The notes beneath the pieces are model-generated. The model did not search any database. It saw only the letters and a program-made list of their open reading frames with translations, and had not been told where the DNA came from. Shown piece after piece: positions 43,283 to 51,361 of a stretch of 64,000 nucleotides of DNA. The DNA comes from AP-15 sp963781215 (GTDB lineage Bacteria > Pseudomonadota > Alphaproteobacteria > ATCC43930 > CGMCC-115725), in NCBI GenBank assembly GCA_963781215.1, contig CAWAFE010000002.1, positions 62,001 through 126,000 on the forward strand, read 5' to 3'. The position numbers were made by a program, and so were the translations under genes. Position 1 is the stretch's first letter; the number at the start of each line of letters is the position of its first letter.

Positions 43283-43933
43283 CTAACCAGCTATGCTATA
43301 CCGTCCTAGCACAACATCATTCTCCACAAGGTTATTGAATGTACGCATCATCTTTATAACACGGTTGGACATTTCTTCTAACATTGGGGCATCCACCTGA
43401 ATATATTCCCCATGAGCTATATTATTTCTGCGATACAGCAGAATTTTATCGATGAAATCGTAATCATCTTCGAAAGACACAGCGTCTATAGATAGATATA
43501 AACACAATTCCTTCAGAACATGAGAGTTAAGGTTTGCCCTCGTTGAAATTATATCCTCGTTTACGCCTCTGAAGCGCAAATCGCCGCACCGCAATACCCT
43601 TTCCATGAACTCGATTATTTGCTGGTAATTAAGTTGTGATCCACTTATTCTTCTAAAGGTTCCAAATAATTCATTTAAACGGAAGCTTGACTTGAGTGTC
43701 GAGTACCGGGGCCTCCGGAGCGCAAGGAACTCTACATACGATTTCGCCACAACCGACACGTGCCCTTCCCAATGCGCGTATACAACGGGCACGCTTGCCC
43801 GCAACAGAGTACGCCTAAACTCCGCATCGATCCTCCTCACCGCAGCCCGGAGATCGGATATTTCCCTGATCCTCCAAGTGAGATCGGCGGTTATGGTCGA
43901 GGAGAATTCCGCCGTTGTCCGCACCTGCGGCAT
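43283..43933 (-). CDS. HEPN-domain nuclease-like protein (MAE_28990/MAE_18760 family)
   Basis: A 216-residue, mostly helical protein. It carries the HEPN ribonuclease motif RX4H as Arg169-NNIA-His174 (LYRRNNIAHGEY) near the C-terminus, and the AHWEGHV block near residue 54 that marks the MAE_28990-type family. HEPN proteins of this kind are RNases in toxin-antitoxin and abortive-infection systems. It begins two bases after the DUF262 gene stops, so the pair is one unit. The base composition is clearly lower in GC than the surrounding genes, supporting acquisition by transfer. The RNA target is unknown. Confidence 0.8.
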   Translation of the reverse strand: MPQVRTTAEFSSTITADLTWRIREISDLRAAVRRIDAEFRRTLLRASVPVVYAHWEGHVSVVAKSYVEFLALRRPRYSTLKSSFRLNELFGTFRRISGSQLNYQQIIEFMERVLRCGDLRFRGVNEDIISTRANLNSHVLKELCLYLSIDAVSFEDDYDFIDKILLYRRNNIAHGEYIQVDAPMLEEMSNRVIKMMRTFNNLVENDVVLGRYSIAG

Positions 43934-43935
43934 GG

Positions 43936-45057
43936 CTAGCTCGGCGTGAACCAGCTCCTACCGAATGGTATCGTCCTTCGGATGCGTTGCGTCCCTCGAA
44001 GGCCAGGGCGCGAAAAGGTTTTTACCTCCTCGTTGCTCCAGAGACGTTTCACTTTTTCGGCTATGTAGGTCGTCGGTTCCTGTAAGCGCTGTATTGCAGG
44101 AAGATTGAAGGAAACCCCTACAGCCACAATCTCAAGGGCATTTAAACCTACCCTTCCACGAAATCTTCCTCCTTCTTCTTCATATTGTCGCAAGGCATTT
44201 TCACCGAGCGAATCATGGAGCAGTTGGAACGTCTCCAGTAGGTTTTGTTCGGCCGCGGCATCGAAGATATTGCTTTCGGCGATTTTGATGATGCCTTCGT
44301 CTATATATTCCTCAACGTCCAGTTTCCCATCATAGTCTATATAACGGTAGACCAAGAATCGGGTAAGGTATTCGATATCTCGCTGGATTTCCTTTTGCTC
44401 GTCAGAAACGCGGGTCACAGCTTTGAAAATCGTGGAGTTCGTCAACTCGCGAAGTCTGTTAAAAAATTCGCCGTTCACCATTACAACGATACAATTGCGT
44501 AACTCCTGCGCGTTGGCTGCTGATCCCCAACCATTCAATCTTTGGAATAAATCGTACTTAGTATGCGCGTCACTCGGTCGCTTCAATATCTCGACACTTA
44601 GCCGACTGCGTCTGATTGCCAACTGGAGATTTTTCGGCAAGGGATTCTGTTCATCCACCGGAGCAGCTTCGATAGCCGCACTTTCTTCCCAAACAGCGTT
44701 GTAGAGCGAAGGCAGATATTTCGTCGCCTCCAGGACTGAAGGAGGTTTCGGCCCCTCGTCTACCTTCAAAAGCCCCATAAACTCTAGGAGGGTGGAGATT
44801 CTCTGAAGCCCGTCCACAAGCTCCCATTTCCCATCCGGGGTTTCGTAAACAAAGATAGATGGCAGCGGTATCCCAATCAGTATTGACTCGATTAACCGCG
44901 ATTTTTGCGACAGATCCCATCGAAATAACCTTTGAAAAACAGGATTAATTATAAGTTCACCATCTCTGTACATGCTAACGATTTCGCCTATGGACATTTG
45001 ATAGGAATCCGTATTGACAGTCCGTTGGGCGGCATCGATTTCAGTCACTAGCGTCAT
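43936..45057 (-). CDS. DUF262 domain protein (GmrS/ParB-like nucleotide-binding)
   Basis: A 373-residue protein with an N-terminal DUF262 domain. The hallmark NPVFQRLFRW lies at 38-47 and the DGxQR motif (VDGLQRISTL) at 81-90, the ParB/sulfiredoxin-like nucleotide site found in GmrSD and related restriction or defence proteins. A C-terminal DUF1524 HNH nuclease is not visible, so the effector activity is probably supplied by the HEPN partner. ATG 45057 is chosen; the longer open frame overlaps the recombinase gene and is not protein-like. Low GC compared with neighbours. Translationally adjacent to the HEPN gene (2 bp gap). Confidence 0.82.
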   Translation of the reverse strand: MTLVTEIDAAQRTVNTDSYQMSIGEIVSMYRDGELIINPVFQRLFRWDLSQKSRLIESILIGIPLPSIFVYETPDGKWELVDGLQRISTLLEFMGLLKVDEGPKPPSVLEATKYLPSLYNAVWEESAAIEAAPVDEQNPLPKNLQLAIRRSRLSVEILKRPSDAHTKYDLFQRLNGWGSAANAQELRNCIVVMVNGEFFNRLRELTNSTIFKAVTRVSDEQKEIQRDIEYLTRFLVYRYIDYDGKLDVEEYIDEGIIKIAESNIFDAAAEQNLLETFQLLHDSLGENALRQYEEEGGRFRGRVGLNALEIVAVGVSFNLPAIQRLQEPTTYIAEKVKRLWSNEEVKTFSRPGLRGTQRIRRTIPFGRSWFTPS

Positions 45058-45145
45058 AACGGTGTCTTTCGCTATCCGAGGGTACAGCAGGTGCGCGTTC
45101 TTCGCCGGCGATAACCGCGGAAATCCAAATCTGCTTCCTCCGCTC

Positions 45146-45724
45146 CTAAACTCTCGTCGTAAGCCGCGAAATCGTGCTTTTCCCCACGTCGTAGCTGCGC
45201 GCGAGTTCGGCAAGGGTCGCACCCTCGGCCCGCCGCCGCCGTGCGTCGGCTTTCTGCGCGTCGGTGAGCTTTGAGGGTCGGCCCAGGTGCTGGCCGCGCT
45301 TTTGCGCCCGGCTGCGGCCCTCGGCGGTGCGGGTGCGGATAAGGTCGCGCTCCACGTCGGCGAGGCCGCCAAGGACGGCGATCATCAACCGGCCGCTGGT
45401 GCCGGTGCCGGTGTCGGCCCACGGCTCGGCAAGCGAACGAAATTGCGCCTCGGCGTCCACGATCTGCTTGACGATGGCGAACAGGTCGAAGGTGCTGCGC
45501 GCGAGGCGGTCGATGCGCGTCACCGTCACCACGTCACCGGGCGCGAGGCCGTCGAGCATCTTTAACAGTTCGCGCCGATCGTTGTGCGCGCCCGTCACCT
45601 TCTCGCGGTAAATCTTGGTGCAGCCCGCGCCGCGTAGCTGCTCAAGCTGGGCATCGAGCGTCTGCCCGTAGGTGCTGACGCGGGCATAGCCGAGACGGCG
45701 GTTTCGTGGGTAAGCTTCAGACAT
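45146..45724 (-). CDS. serine recombinase, resolvase/invertase family
   Basis: A 192-residue small serine recombinase. The catalytic Ser17 is in GYARVSTYGQT, and the conserved arginine block RIDRLARS is near residue 71. The long helix region GLADVERDLIRTRTAEGRSRAQKRG and a C-terminal helix-turn-helix (TLAELARSYDVGKSTISRL) complete the Pin/Hin-type layout. It would invert or excise DNA between paired sites. It is upstream of the DUF262-HEPN pair on the same strand (88 bp gap) and has higher GC than they do, so it may be the mobilising gene of the island. Confidence 0.92.
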   Translation of the reverse strand: MSEAYPRNRRLGYARVSTYGQTLDAQLEQLRGAGCTKIYREKVTGAHNDRRELLKMLDGLAPGDVVTVTRIDRLARSTFDLFAIVKQIVDAEAQFRSLAEPWADTGTGTSGRLMIAVLGGLADVERDLIRTRTAEGRSRAQKRGQHLGRPSKLTDAQKADARRRRAEGATLAELARSYDVGKSTISRLTTRV

Positions 45725-45925
45725 ATCTTGCGGGAAACGTAACCTCTTGATCGAGCGGGGGCAAGTGGCGCTCGGTCCTGTGCTACAGGTTTAAGGTTGA
45801 CTTAAGAATGGGTTCGTGGTCCATCGTCGCCCAATTGGAGAAGTCGCCGGTGGTGTTTCTGAGGCTGACGGGAGGGCTGACCGTTTCGAGAGCGGCGCTC
45901 CCAGAACAAGACGGGAGCGGAAGCA

Positions 45926-46990
45926 ATGGCGCTGCCAGAGGTTGATGAAGGCAAATTGCATCAGGCAATAGGCCAGATGCTGAACGACTTGGGAGGCGCG
46001 GCAAGTGTCGCAATGGTGCGAATGGGCGACGCCCTAGGTCTCTACAAGACCTTGCACGAGAAGGGCAGAATGACATGCGAAGAACTTGCGTCAGCAGCAG
46101 GGGTTCATCCCCGGTATCTGAGGGAGTGGCTCGCGCAGCAGACGGCTTCGCATTACCTTACCTATGACTCCACCACCCAAAAATTCACGCTGCCGCCTGA
46201 GCAAGCGATGATGCTCGCGATCGAGGATAGTCCCGTGGCGATGATGGGGGCTTTCGATGGCGTGGTTGCATGGTCGGACGCGCAACCACGGGTGCAGGAG
46301 GCTTTCAAGAGGGGCGGGGGTGTCGCCTGGGGTGACTACGGCCCTTGCCTGTTTTGTTCGACTGCACGGTTTTTCCGGCCGGGCTACCTCCACAATCTTG
46401 TCCAGAATTGGTTGCCCGCGCTCAATGGGGTAGTAGCCAAGTTGACCGCAGGCGCGATGGTCGGCGATGTGGGATGCGGCCATGGGTGGTCAACCGTGAT
46501 CATGGCACAAGCCTTTCCCAAGTCGCATTTCACTGGCTACGATTTCCATCCAGGGTCAATCGATGCAGCTCGTACCCATGCGCGTGAGCACAACGTGTCT
46601 AACGCTACTTTTGAGGTCGGTACAGCCAAGGACTATCCGGCAACCGGTCTGGATTTCGTGACATTTTTCGATTGTCTGCATGACATGGGCGATCCAGCTG
46701 GTGCCGCTGCTCATGTGAGGGAGACCTTGAAGCCGGATGGCACCTGGATGATCGTCGAGCCAATGGCTGGCGACAAGATGGAAGACAACATGAACCCCAT
46801 CGGCCGCATCTATTATGCAGCATCCACATTAGTGTGCGTTCCGACCTCCCTGTCACAGGAGGTTGGCGCTGCCTTAGGCGCACAGGCTGGTGAAGCGAGA
46901 CTGCGCGAAGTCATTACGGCAGGGGGCTTCGGCAACATTCGGCGCGCAACAGCCACGCCCTTCAACATGGTACTGGAAGCACGCTTGTAA
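45926..46990 (+). CDS. SAM-dependent methyltransferase with winged-helix N-terminus
   Basis: A 354-residue two-domain methyltransferase. Residues 20-95 form a winged-helix/dimerisation region (LGLYKTLHEKGRMTCEELASAAGVHPRYLREWL). The SAM motif I is VGDVGCGHGWSTVIMA near 178, with FTGYDFHPGSIDAAR and FDCLHDMGDPAGAAAHVRETLKPDGTW following. It resembles Rv2258c-like and small-molecule O-methyltransferases; substrate unknown. Base composition is somewhat lower in GC than the core genes. A strong hairpin follows 5 bp after the stop. Confidence 0.85.
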   Translation: MALPEVDEGKLHQAIGQMLNDLGGAASVAMVRMGDALGLYKTLHEKGRMTCEELASAAGVHPRYLREWLAQQTASHYLTYDSTTQKFTLPPEQAMMLAIEDSPVAMMGAFDGVVAWSDAQPRVQEAFKRGGGVAWGDYGPCLFCSTARFFRPGYLHNLVQNWLPALNGVVAKLTAGAMVGDVGCGHGWSTVIMAQAFPKSHFTGYDFHPGSIDAARTHAREHNVSNATFEVGTAKDYPATGLDFVTFFDCLHDMGDPAGAAAHVRETLKPDGTWMIVEPMAGDKMEDNMNPIGRIYYAASTLVCVPTSLSQEVGAALGAQAGEARLREVITAGGFGNIRRATATPFNMVLEARL

Positions 46991-46995
46991 GTCCT

Positions 46996-47018
46996 GAGGG
47001 CGGCTTCAGGCCGCCCTC
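46996..47018 (+). terminator. hairpin terminator-like structure after the methyltransferase
   Basis: Perfect 9 bp stem GAGGGCGGC / GCCGCCCTC with loop TTCAG, starting 5 bp after the stop codon. The following bases (ACTCATCATT) are only mildly T-rich. Position and stability suggest a transcription end. Confidence 0.6.
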
Positions 47019-47099
47019 ACTCATCATTAGCGATGGCCACCTCACGCGGTGACATTCGCGAGAGATCCTGCCAAGGCGGGAAAGCGGAAGGAAACGACA

Positions 47100-47543
47100 A
47101 TGCCGGATTTGACTGAACTGTCGGAGGGCGAGACGGCATTGCGCGCAGTTGAGCGCGACTGGAACGCGGCAGCAGAACATTGGAACTCCGCAGGGTTAGC
47201 TGCACTCTATACCGAGGATGCGGTGTTTTATGGCGGGCGTCCTGGACATGCAGTGGGCCATGCGAAGGTGCATGAATATTTTGACTCCTACGTCGGCACG
47301 CTTGCTGCCGCCCGGCTCGCACTGGTCGATCAGGAACTGCGCAAACTGGGGGAAGGTGTCTATCTTGCCCAGGGCTATGCTGAGTTCGACTTCAACCTCA
47401 ATGCCGGCGGCGCCACACACACTGTACTGCGCTCGACGTTGGTTCTGACGCTTCGTCCCGAAGGGTGGCGCATCGCCCAGCATCATTTTTCGTCGCCACC
47501 TTCCGAACCACCTATTCCGCCTCCACAAGCGGCACAGAGCTGA
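47100..47543 (+). CDS. NTF2-like (DUF4440/SnoaL-type) protein
   Basis: A 147-residue protein with the cone-shaped NTF2 fold pattern: ETALRAVERDWNAAAEHWNSAGLAALYTEDAVFYGG, a central helix HAKVHEYFDSYV, then beta strands ending with GWRIAQHHFSSPP. Similar proteins are small enzymes or ligand-binding proteins (ketosteroid isomerase-like); no specific activity can be assigned. ATG 47100 has GGAAGGA nearby. It lies after the methyltransferase and its terminator, so it probably has its own promoter. Confidence 0.78.
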   Translation: MPDLTELSEGETALRAVERDWNAAAEHWNSAGLAALYTEDAVFYGGRPGHAVGHAKVHEYFDSYVGTLAAARLALVDQELRKLGEGVYLAQGYAEFDFNLNAGGATHTVLRSTLVLTLRPEGWRIAQHHFSSPPSEPPIPPPQAAQS

Positions 47544-47751
47544 AGCGATACAAAACCAGCTAAATTCCTGGCAGTGCTTGTCTCATTCGATAGGACGTTA
47601 TCCTCGATAGGGCGTGGCCAAAAAAATGGACGCTGCACAGAAGTGAGAGGTGGCAGGCTATACGTGTTCGAAGCGGTCAATGGGTGAGGCTGAAAATTCG
47701 GTAAGGCCGCATGACCAAGTGGACGCGAGGCGATCGCGGTAGGGACGCCCA

Positions 47752-49275
47752 TTACTGGGCGCCCCCCGCACAGAACCGTACGAGCGGCTTTCCCGCATAC
47801 GGCTCCCACCTTGGATGTTTGACGGCAAACCGTTCTGCCGGCCACGGGTGCAGGATTTTCGGTTTGGGCAGCCAGTGATCGGCGATTTCCCTTGCCCGCT
47901 TCCATGTGGTCTTGTCTCTCTGGCTGCGTCGTTTAAGCGTGCGCCACCAGATTTCAGTCACACGGCGTCTGAACGCCACGAGCGCCGGCAGATTTGTCGG
48001 CACGGCGTGATAGGCGAAGAAACCCCTGACCACTTTCTGAAGCCATTGCCCCTGTTGGGGTATGGGATAGTGTCGTCGCCGGCGCAGCTCCTCCTTGATT
48101 TCCTGGAGCTTCGCACGGCTACGGTCGCGCCGGGTTTTCCGCTTTAGCTGGAAAATCCCCCGGCGGGTTCGGCCGCAGATCAGCGTGAAGCCCAGGAAGT
48201 CGAAGGTCTCCGGCTTACCGAGACCGCGTTGCTCGCGGTTGTGCGCCGCGTAGCGACCGAACTCGATCAGCCGGGTCTTCTCAGGGTGGAGCGACAGCGC
48301 GAACTCCTCAAACCTCTTCCGCATCATCTGGAGAAACCGATGCGCGTCGGCCTGGCGCTCGAACCCGATCACCAGATCATCCGCATAGCGCGTGATGATC
48401 ATGGTGCCGGTGGCCTCCCGCCGTCGCCAGCGGTCGGCCCAGAGATCGAAGACGTAGTGCAGGTAAACGTTGGCAAGCAGCGGTGAGATCACCGAGCCCT
48501 GCCCCGTTCCCGCCTCACTGACCGTAACCGACCCGCCTTCGAGCACCCCCGCCCCGAGCCATTTCTGGATCAGGCGGATGATGCGTCGATCACCGACCCG
48601 GTGTTCCAGGAGACGGATCAGCCATTCGTGGCTAACCGTGTCGAAGAAGCTTTGAATGTCGGCGTCGATGATCCAGCTCACCCCCTTTGTTTCGCGTATC
48701 CCGACCATCAGAGCATCCAGCGCATCGTGCTGGCTGCGCCCGGGTCGGAAACCGTACGAGAACCCGAGGAAGTCTTCCTCATAGATCTGGTTCAGTACGG
48801 CGGCGGTGGCTCTTTGGACGATCTTGTCCTCAAGCGCCGCCACGGCGAGCGGTCGCTGCCGTCCGTCGGCCTTCGGTATATACCGACGCTGGGATGGCTG
48901 CGGCCGGTACGCTCCCCGATGGACCCTGGCATGTAAATCCCCGAGCTTGCGCTCAAGGTCTGCCTCGTAGTCCTGCCACGTCACGCCGTCCGCACCGGGC
49001 GCCGCGTCTCGCTTGAGGGCGAAAAACGACAGCCGCAGCAGGTCAACCGTGATGTGGTGGAAGAGCGCGGTGAACCGTTCCTTTTTCCGTTGCCTAGCGG
49101 CTTCCCGTACGCGCCCCAGCGCCTGTGACACGCTTTCCCGGTTCTGCGCCCGGCGCGTGCGTTGCTGGATCGCGTTCTCCTCGGCCTCCGTCCTTCGCTC
49201 CGCCGCCTCCGCTACCGGTCGCCCGGTTTTGTTCGGCGACTTCCCCGCTACTACGACGGAGTTCTGACTTCTCAC
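47752..49275 (-). CDS. ltrA: group II intron reverse transcriptase/maturase
   Basis: A 507-residue intron-encoded protein. RT blocks include GADGVTWQDYEADLERKL, RRYIPKADGRQRPLAVAALEDKIVQ, FLGFSYGFRPGRSQHDALDAL, the catalytic YADD at 297-300 and HPEKTRLIEFGRYA. A maturase/X domain follows to the C-terminus (FFAYHAVPTNLPALVAFRRRVTEIWW). No HNH endonuclease domain is visible at the end. It would splice the intron and reverse-transcribe it into DNA. The start is GTG 49275. The last codons overlap ribozyme domain V. Confidence 0.95.
   Translation of the reverse strand: MRSQNSVVVAGKSPNKTGRPVAEAAERRTEAEENAIQQRTRRAQNRESVSQALGRVREAARQRKKERFTALFHHITVDLLRLSFFALKRDAAPGADGVTWQDYEADLERKLGDLHARVHRGAYRPQPSQRRYIPKADGRQRPLAVAALEDKIVQRATAAVLNQIYEEDFLGFSYGFRPGRSQHDALDALMVGIRETKGVSWIIDADIQSFFDTVSHEWLIRLLEHRVGDRRIIRLIQKWLGAGVLEGGSVTVSEAGTGQGSVISPLLANVYLHYVFDLWADRWRRREATGTMIITRYADDLVIGFERQADAHRFLQMMRKRFEEFALSLHPEKTRLIEFGRYAAHNREQRGLGKPETFDFLGFTLICGRTRRGIFQLKRKTRRDRSRAKLQEIKEELRRRRHYPIPQQGQWLQKVVRGFFAYHAVPTNLPALVAFRRRVTEIWWRTLKRRSQRDKTTWKRAREIADHWLPKPKILHPWPAERFAVKHPRWEPYAGKPLVRFCAGGAQ
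47773..47805 (-). ncRNA. group II intron domain V
   Basis: The stem GAGCCGTATGCGGGAAAGCC pairs with GCTCGTACGGTTC, giving the two-helix, bulged catalytic hairpin with the AGC triad in its first bases and a GAAA tetraloop. It overlaps the end of the reverse transcriptase frame. Confidence 0.85.
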
Positions 49276-49836
49276 GCCCGTGCATCATCGGCTTCGGCTC
49301 CTCGCCTTCCCGATGCGGGCCAGTCGGCTTATAGCCTGTGGCCGGAGGTGAGATCTCTCAGGTTCCGACGCCTTCCCTTCCGACGTGATGTGGCCTTCGA
49401 CCCCGGCAGAGCGACGGCCCCTCGCATGACGGTGCCGCACATGTTGCCTTCGACGCTTATGACCGCCTCGGCCTCTGCGATTTTATGGATTTCGAGGCTC
49501 AATCCCACACCCCATCGGATCGCTGTGTACGCTTCGCACCCGCCGTCGCCGACGACTACGCAACACTCGCTACCGGGCCGCCCGCTACGGCCTTACCCGG
49601 GCCGGACTTTCACCGGCTGGAACGCGCCAGCTTCTCCTGACGCACCATAAGCGCCATTACGGAAAGCCCGGCAAATGCTGGGGAGCGGCGTGCTCCGCCC
49701 GGCTTGTTGCTCAAGAGCCAGAGCACCGGCGCGCGGTGCGCCGAGACCGACGATACTCCACCAAAGAAATTGGTCGTTCGCCGCGTTCTGGCTGCGTCGT
49801 ATCCTGCGGCAGTGGTCAGAGCAGGGGGCCGATAGC

Positions 49837-50217
49837 ATGGTGGAAGATCGGTTTCTCAAGCGCCTGAGGAAGAAAGCCCGAAAGGGACTGCGGGGATGGC
49901 CGATTGCGACGGTTGCTTTCTATGGCCCGAACCTGAGCCAAGCGACAAAGGTCGCTGTTGGCATCGTGCCCTCCGAGAATGCAGAGGTGGAAGAGCTACG
50001 CGACTGGAAAGTAGATCGTGGCGACGTCCGTTCCGATCCAGACATTGCCCGCGAGATGCTTGAATTTATCGAGGAGCATCAGGTGAGATCCGTGGCCATG
50101 ACCGATGGCATAATTGGCTGTCCTCACCAGGAAGGAATCGATTACGACGGTGAATGGTGTCCAGTTTGCGAGTTTTGGCACGGACGAGATCGGTTTACAG
50201 GACAACGGGTGCATTAA
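49837..50217 (+). CDS. conserved hypothetical protein
   Basis: A 126-residue protein of an alphaproteobacterial family I recognise but whose role is unknown. Conserved parts are RKGLRGWPIATVAFYGPN, ATKVAVGIVP, DVRSDPDIAREMLEFIEEHQVRSVAM and a C-terminal cysteine set: GCPHQEGIDY then CPVCEFWHGRDRFTG. The Cys/His pattern may bind a metal. ATG 49837 is where the family alignment starts; the upstream open frame is not protein-like. It lies between the group II intron and the tauD operon and points away from both. Confidence 0.65.
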   Translation: MVEDRFLKRLRKKARKGLRGWPIATVAFYGPNLSQATKVAVGIVPSENAEVEELRDWKVDRGDVRSDPDIAREMLEFIEEHQVRSVAMTDGIIGCPHQEGIDYDGEWCPVCEFWHGRDRFTGQRVH

Positions 50218-50345
50218 ATATTTGTGGAGGGCAGCGACGGCCGCGCGCGGCGTCTGGAGGGGGCCCGTCGCGGAAGGCTGCGATAACGGGTTAGGAACGG
50301 AAATTCTGTCGGCGGTTATCGGCGGGACGGCGATCGTGCCGGCCT

Positions 50346-51251
50346 TCAGGCCGCGGCGATCGCGGCGAGCCCTTCCTGCTCCAGCGTGTTGGCGCAGTCG
50401 GACACGGTCGTGCGGTGCAGGACGCGGCGCTGGCTGTCGTCGTAGGGCCGGCCGCGATGCATCGTGCAGCGATTGTCCCAGATCACGAGGTCGCCGACCG
50501 TCCAGCGGTGCCGGTAGACGAATTGCGGCTGGGTCGCAAAGGCGATCAACTCCTCGATCAGCGCCCTGCCTTCCGCGACCGGCCGGCCGATGATGTGCGA
50601 GGCGTGCGAGGCGAGATAGAGGCTGGTGCGGCCCGAGGCCGGATGACGGCGGACCAGCGCCTGCCGCACCGGCGGCAATTCCTTGAAGATCCCGTCGTTG
50701 AAATCGGCAAAGCCGATCTGGCTGCGCGAGCGGAAGATGCTGTGCTCGACGACGAGCCCGTCGAGCTCGCGCTTCCTCGCCTCGGGCAAGGCATCCCAGG
50801 CCGCCCGCAGATCGGCGAACTCCGTCTCGCCGCCGCCCATCGGGCCGGGGGCCGGCAGCTCGCGGGCCGACAGCAGCGAGCATTTCGCCGGAATATGCTT
50901 GAACGAGCTGTCGGTGTGCCAGAGCTGGTTGCCGAGGTTGAACAGGTTGCGAAGGTCGTCCCGCGCCAGCACATGCCCGTCGGCGTCGAGGTTGGAAATG
51001 TCGGCGACATCGGCGCGCAGCCGCATCCTGGCGCCGGCATAGTTCGGGTTGACCTCGAGCGGCCCGAAGAGACGGCTGAAGGCCAGTTGCTGCTCGTCGG
51101 TCACCGGCTGCTCCGGAAAGACGAGGATGCCGTGGCGGTTGAAGGCCGCCTCGATCTCGGCGAAGACTTGCGGCATGACCGGACGGGTGAGGTCGACGCC
51201 GCGGATTTGGGCGCCGAGATGCGGATGAAGCGGGGTGACCGTGACCGCCAT
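50346..51251 (-). CDS. TauD/TfdA family 2-oxoglutarate-dependent dioxygenase
   Basis: A 301-residue non-haem Fe(II) dioxygenase. The iron ligands are His112, Asp114 (LWHTDSSFKH) and His265 (MHRGRPYD); the 2-oxoglutarate arginine is in QRRVLHRTT. Family members oxidise taurine, 2,4-D and related compounds; the substrate here is unknown. By position it is the last gene of the operon with the MFS carrier and the flavoenzyme. ATG 51251 is chosen (MAVTVTPLHPHLGAQIRGVDL is the conserved start); ATG 51263 is possible. Its last 200 bp are duplicated at 41029-41227. Confidence 0.9.
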   Translation of the reverse strand: MAVTVTPLHPHLGAQIRGVDLTRPVMPQVFAEIEAAFNRHGILVFPEQPVTDEQQLAFSRLFGPLEVNPNYAGARMRLRADVADISNLDADGHVLARDDLRNLFNLGNQLWHTDSSFKHIPAKCSLLSARELPAPGPMGGGETEFADLRAAWDALPEARKRELDGLVVEHSIFRSRSQIGFADFNDGIFKELPPVRQALVRRHPASGRTSLYLASHASHIIGRPVAEGRALIEELIAFATQPQFVYRHRWTVGDLVIWDNRCTMHRGRPYDDSQRRVLHRTTVSDCANTLEQEGLAAIAAA

Positions 51252-51361
51252 GTCGAGCCCCATCTGGCTGCCGTGGGAAAGCGTCTGGGTAATATGAGCG
51301 GTGAAAGCAAAACGATCAATTCGGTCCCGATGCCCTGAGTGGGATGGCGCTTGGCAAAGGC

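Larger units (their letters stand above)
47739..49645 (-). mobile_element. group II intron, complete copy 1
   Basis: About 1.9 kb retroelement on the minus strand. The 5' end is GTGCGTCAGG (GUGYG consensus) at 49645; the reverse transcriptase frame follows from 49275; domain V is at 47805-47773; domain VI and a terminal CTAC end at about 47739. The 370 bp before the frame is the domain I-IV ribozyme scaffold. The 5' exon ends TAATGGCGCTTATG, like the 5' flank of the second copy (TAATGGGACTTAAG), which identifies likely exon-binding-site pairing. Nearly identical to the copy starting at 62865, in opposite orientation. Confidence 0.9.

Noticed and set aside
49094..49288. A 64-residue frame in the group II intron, repeated at 63222-63416
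   Set aside because: It is present in both copies only because the introns are identical; it overlaps the start of the reverse transcriptase frame and has no independent support.
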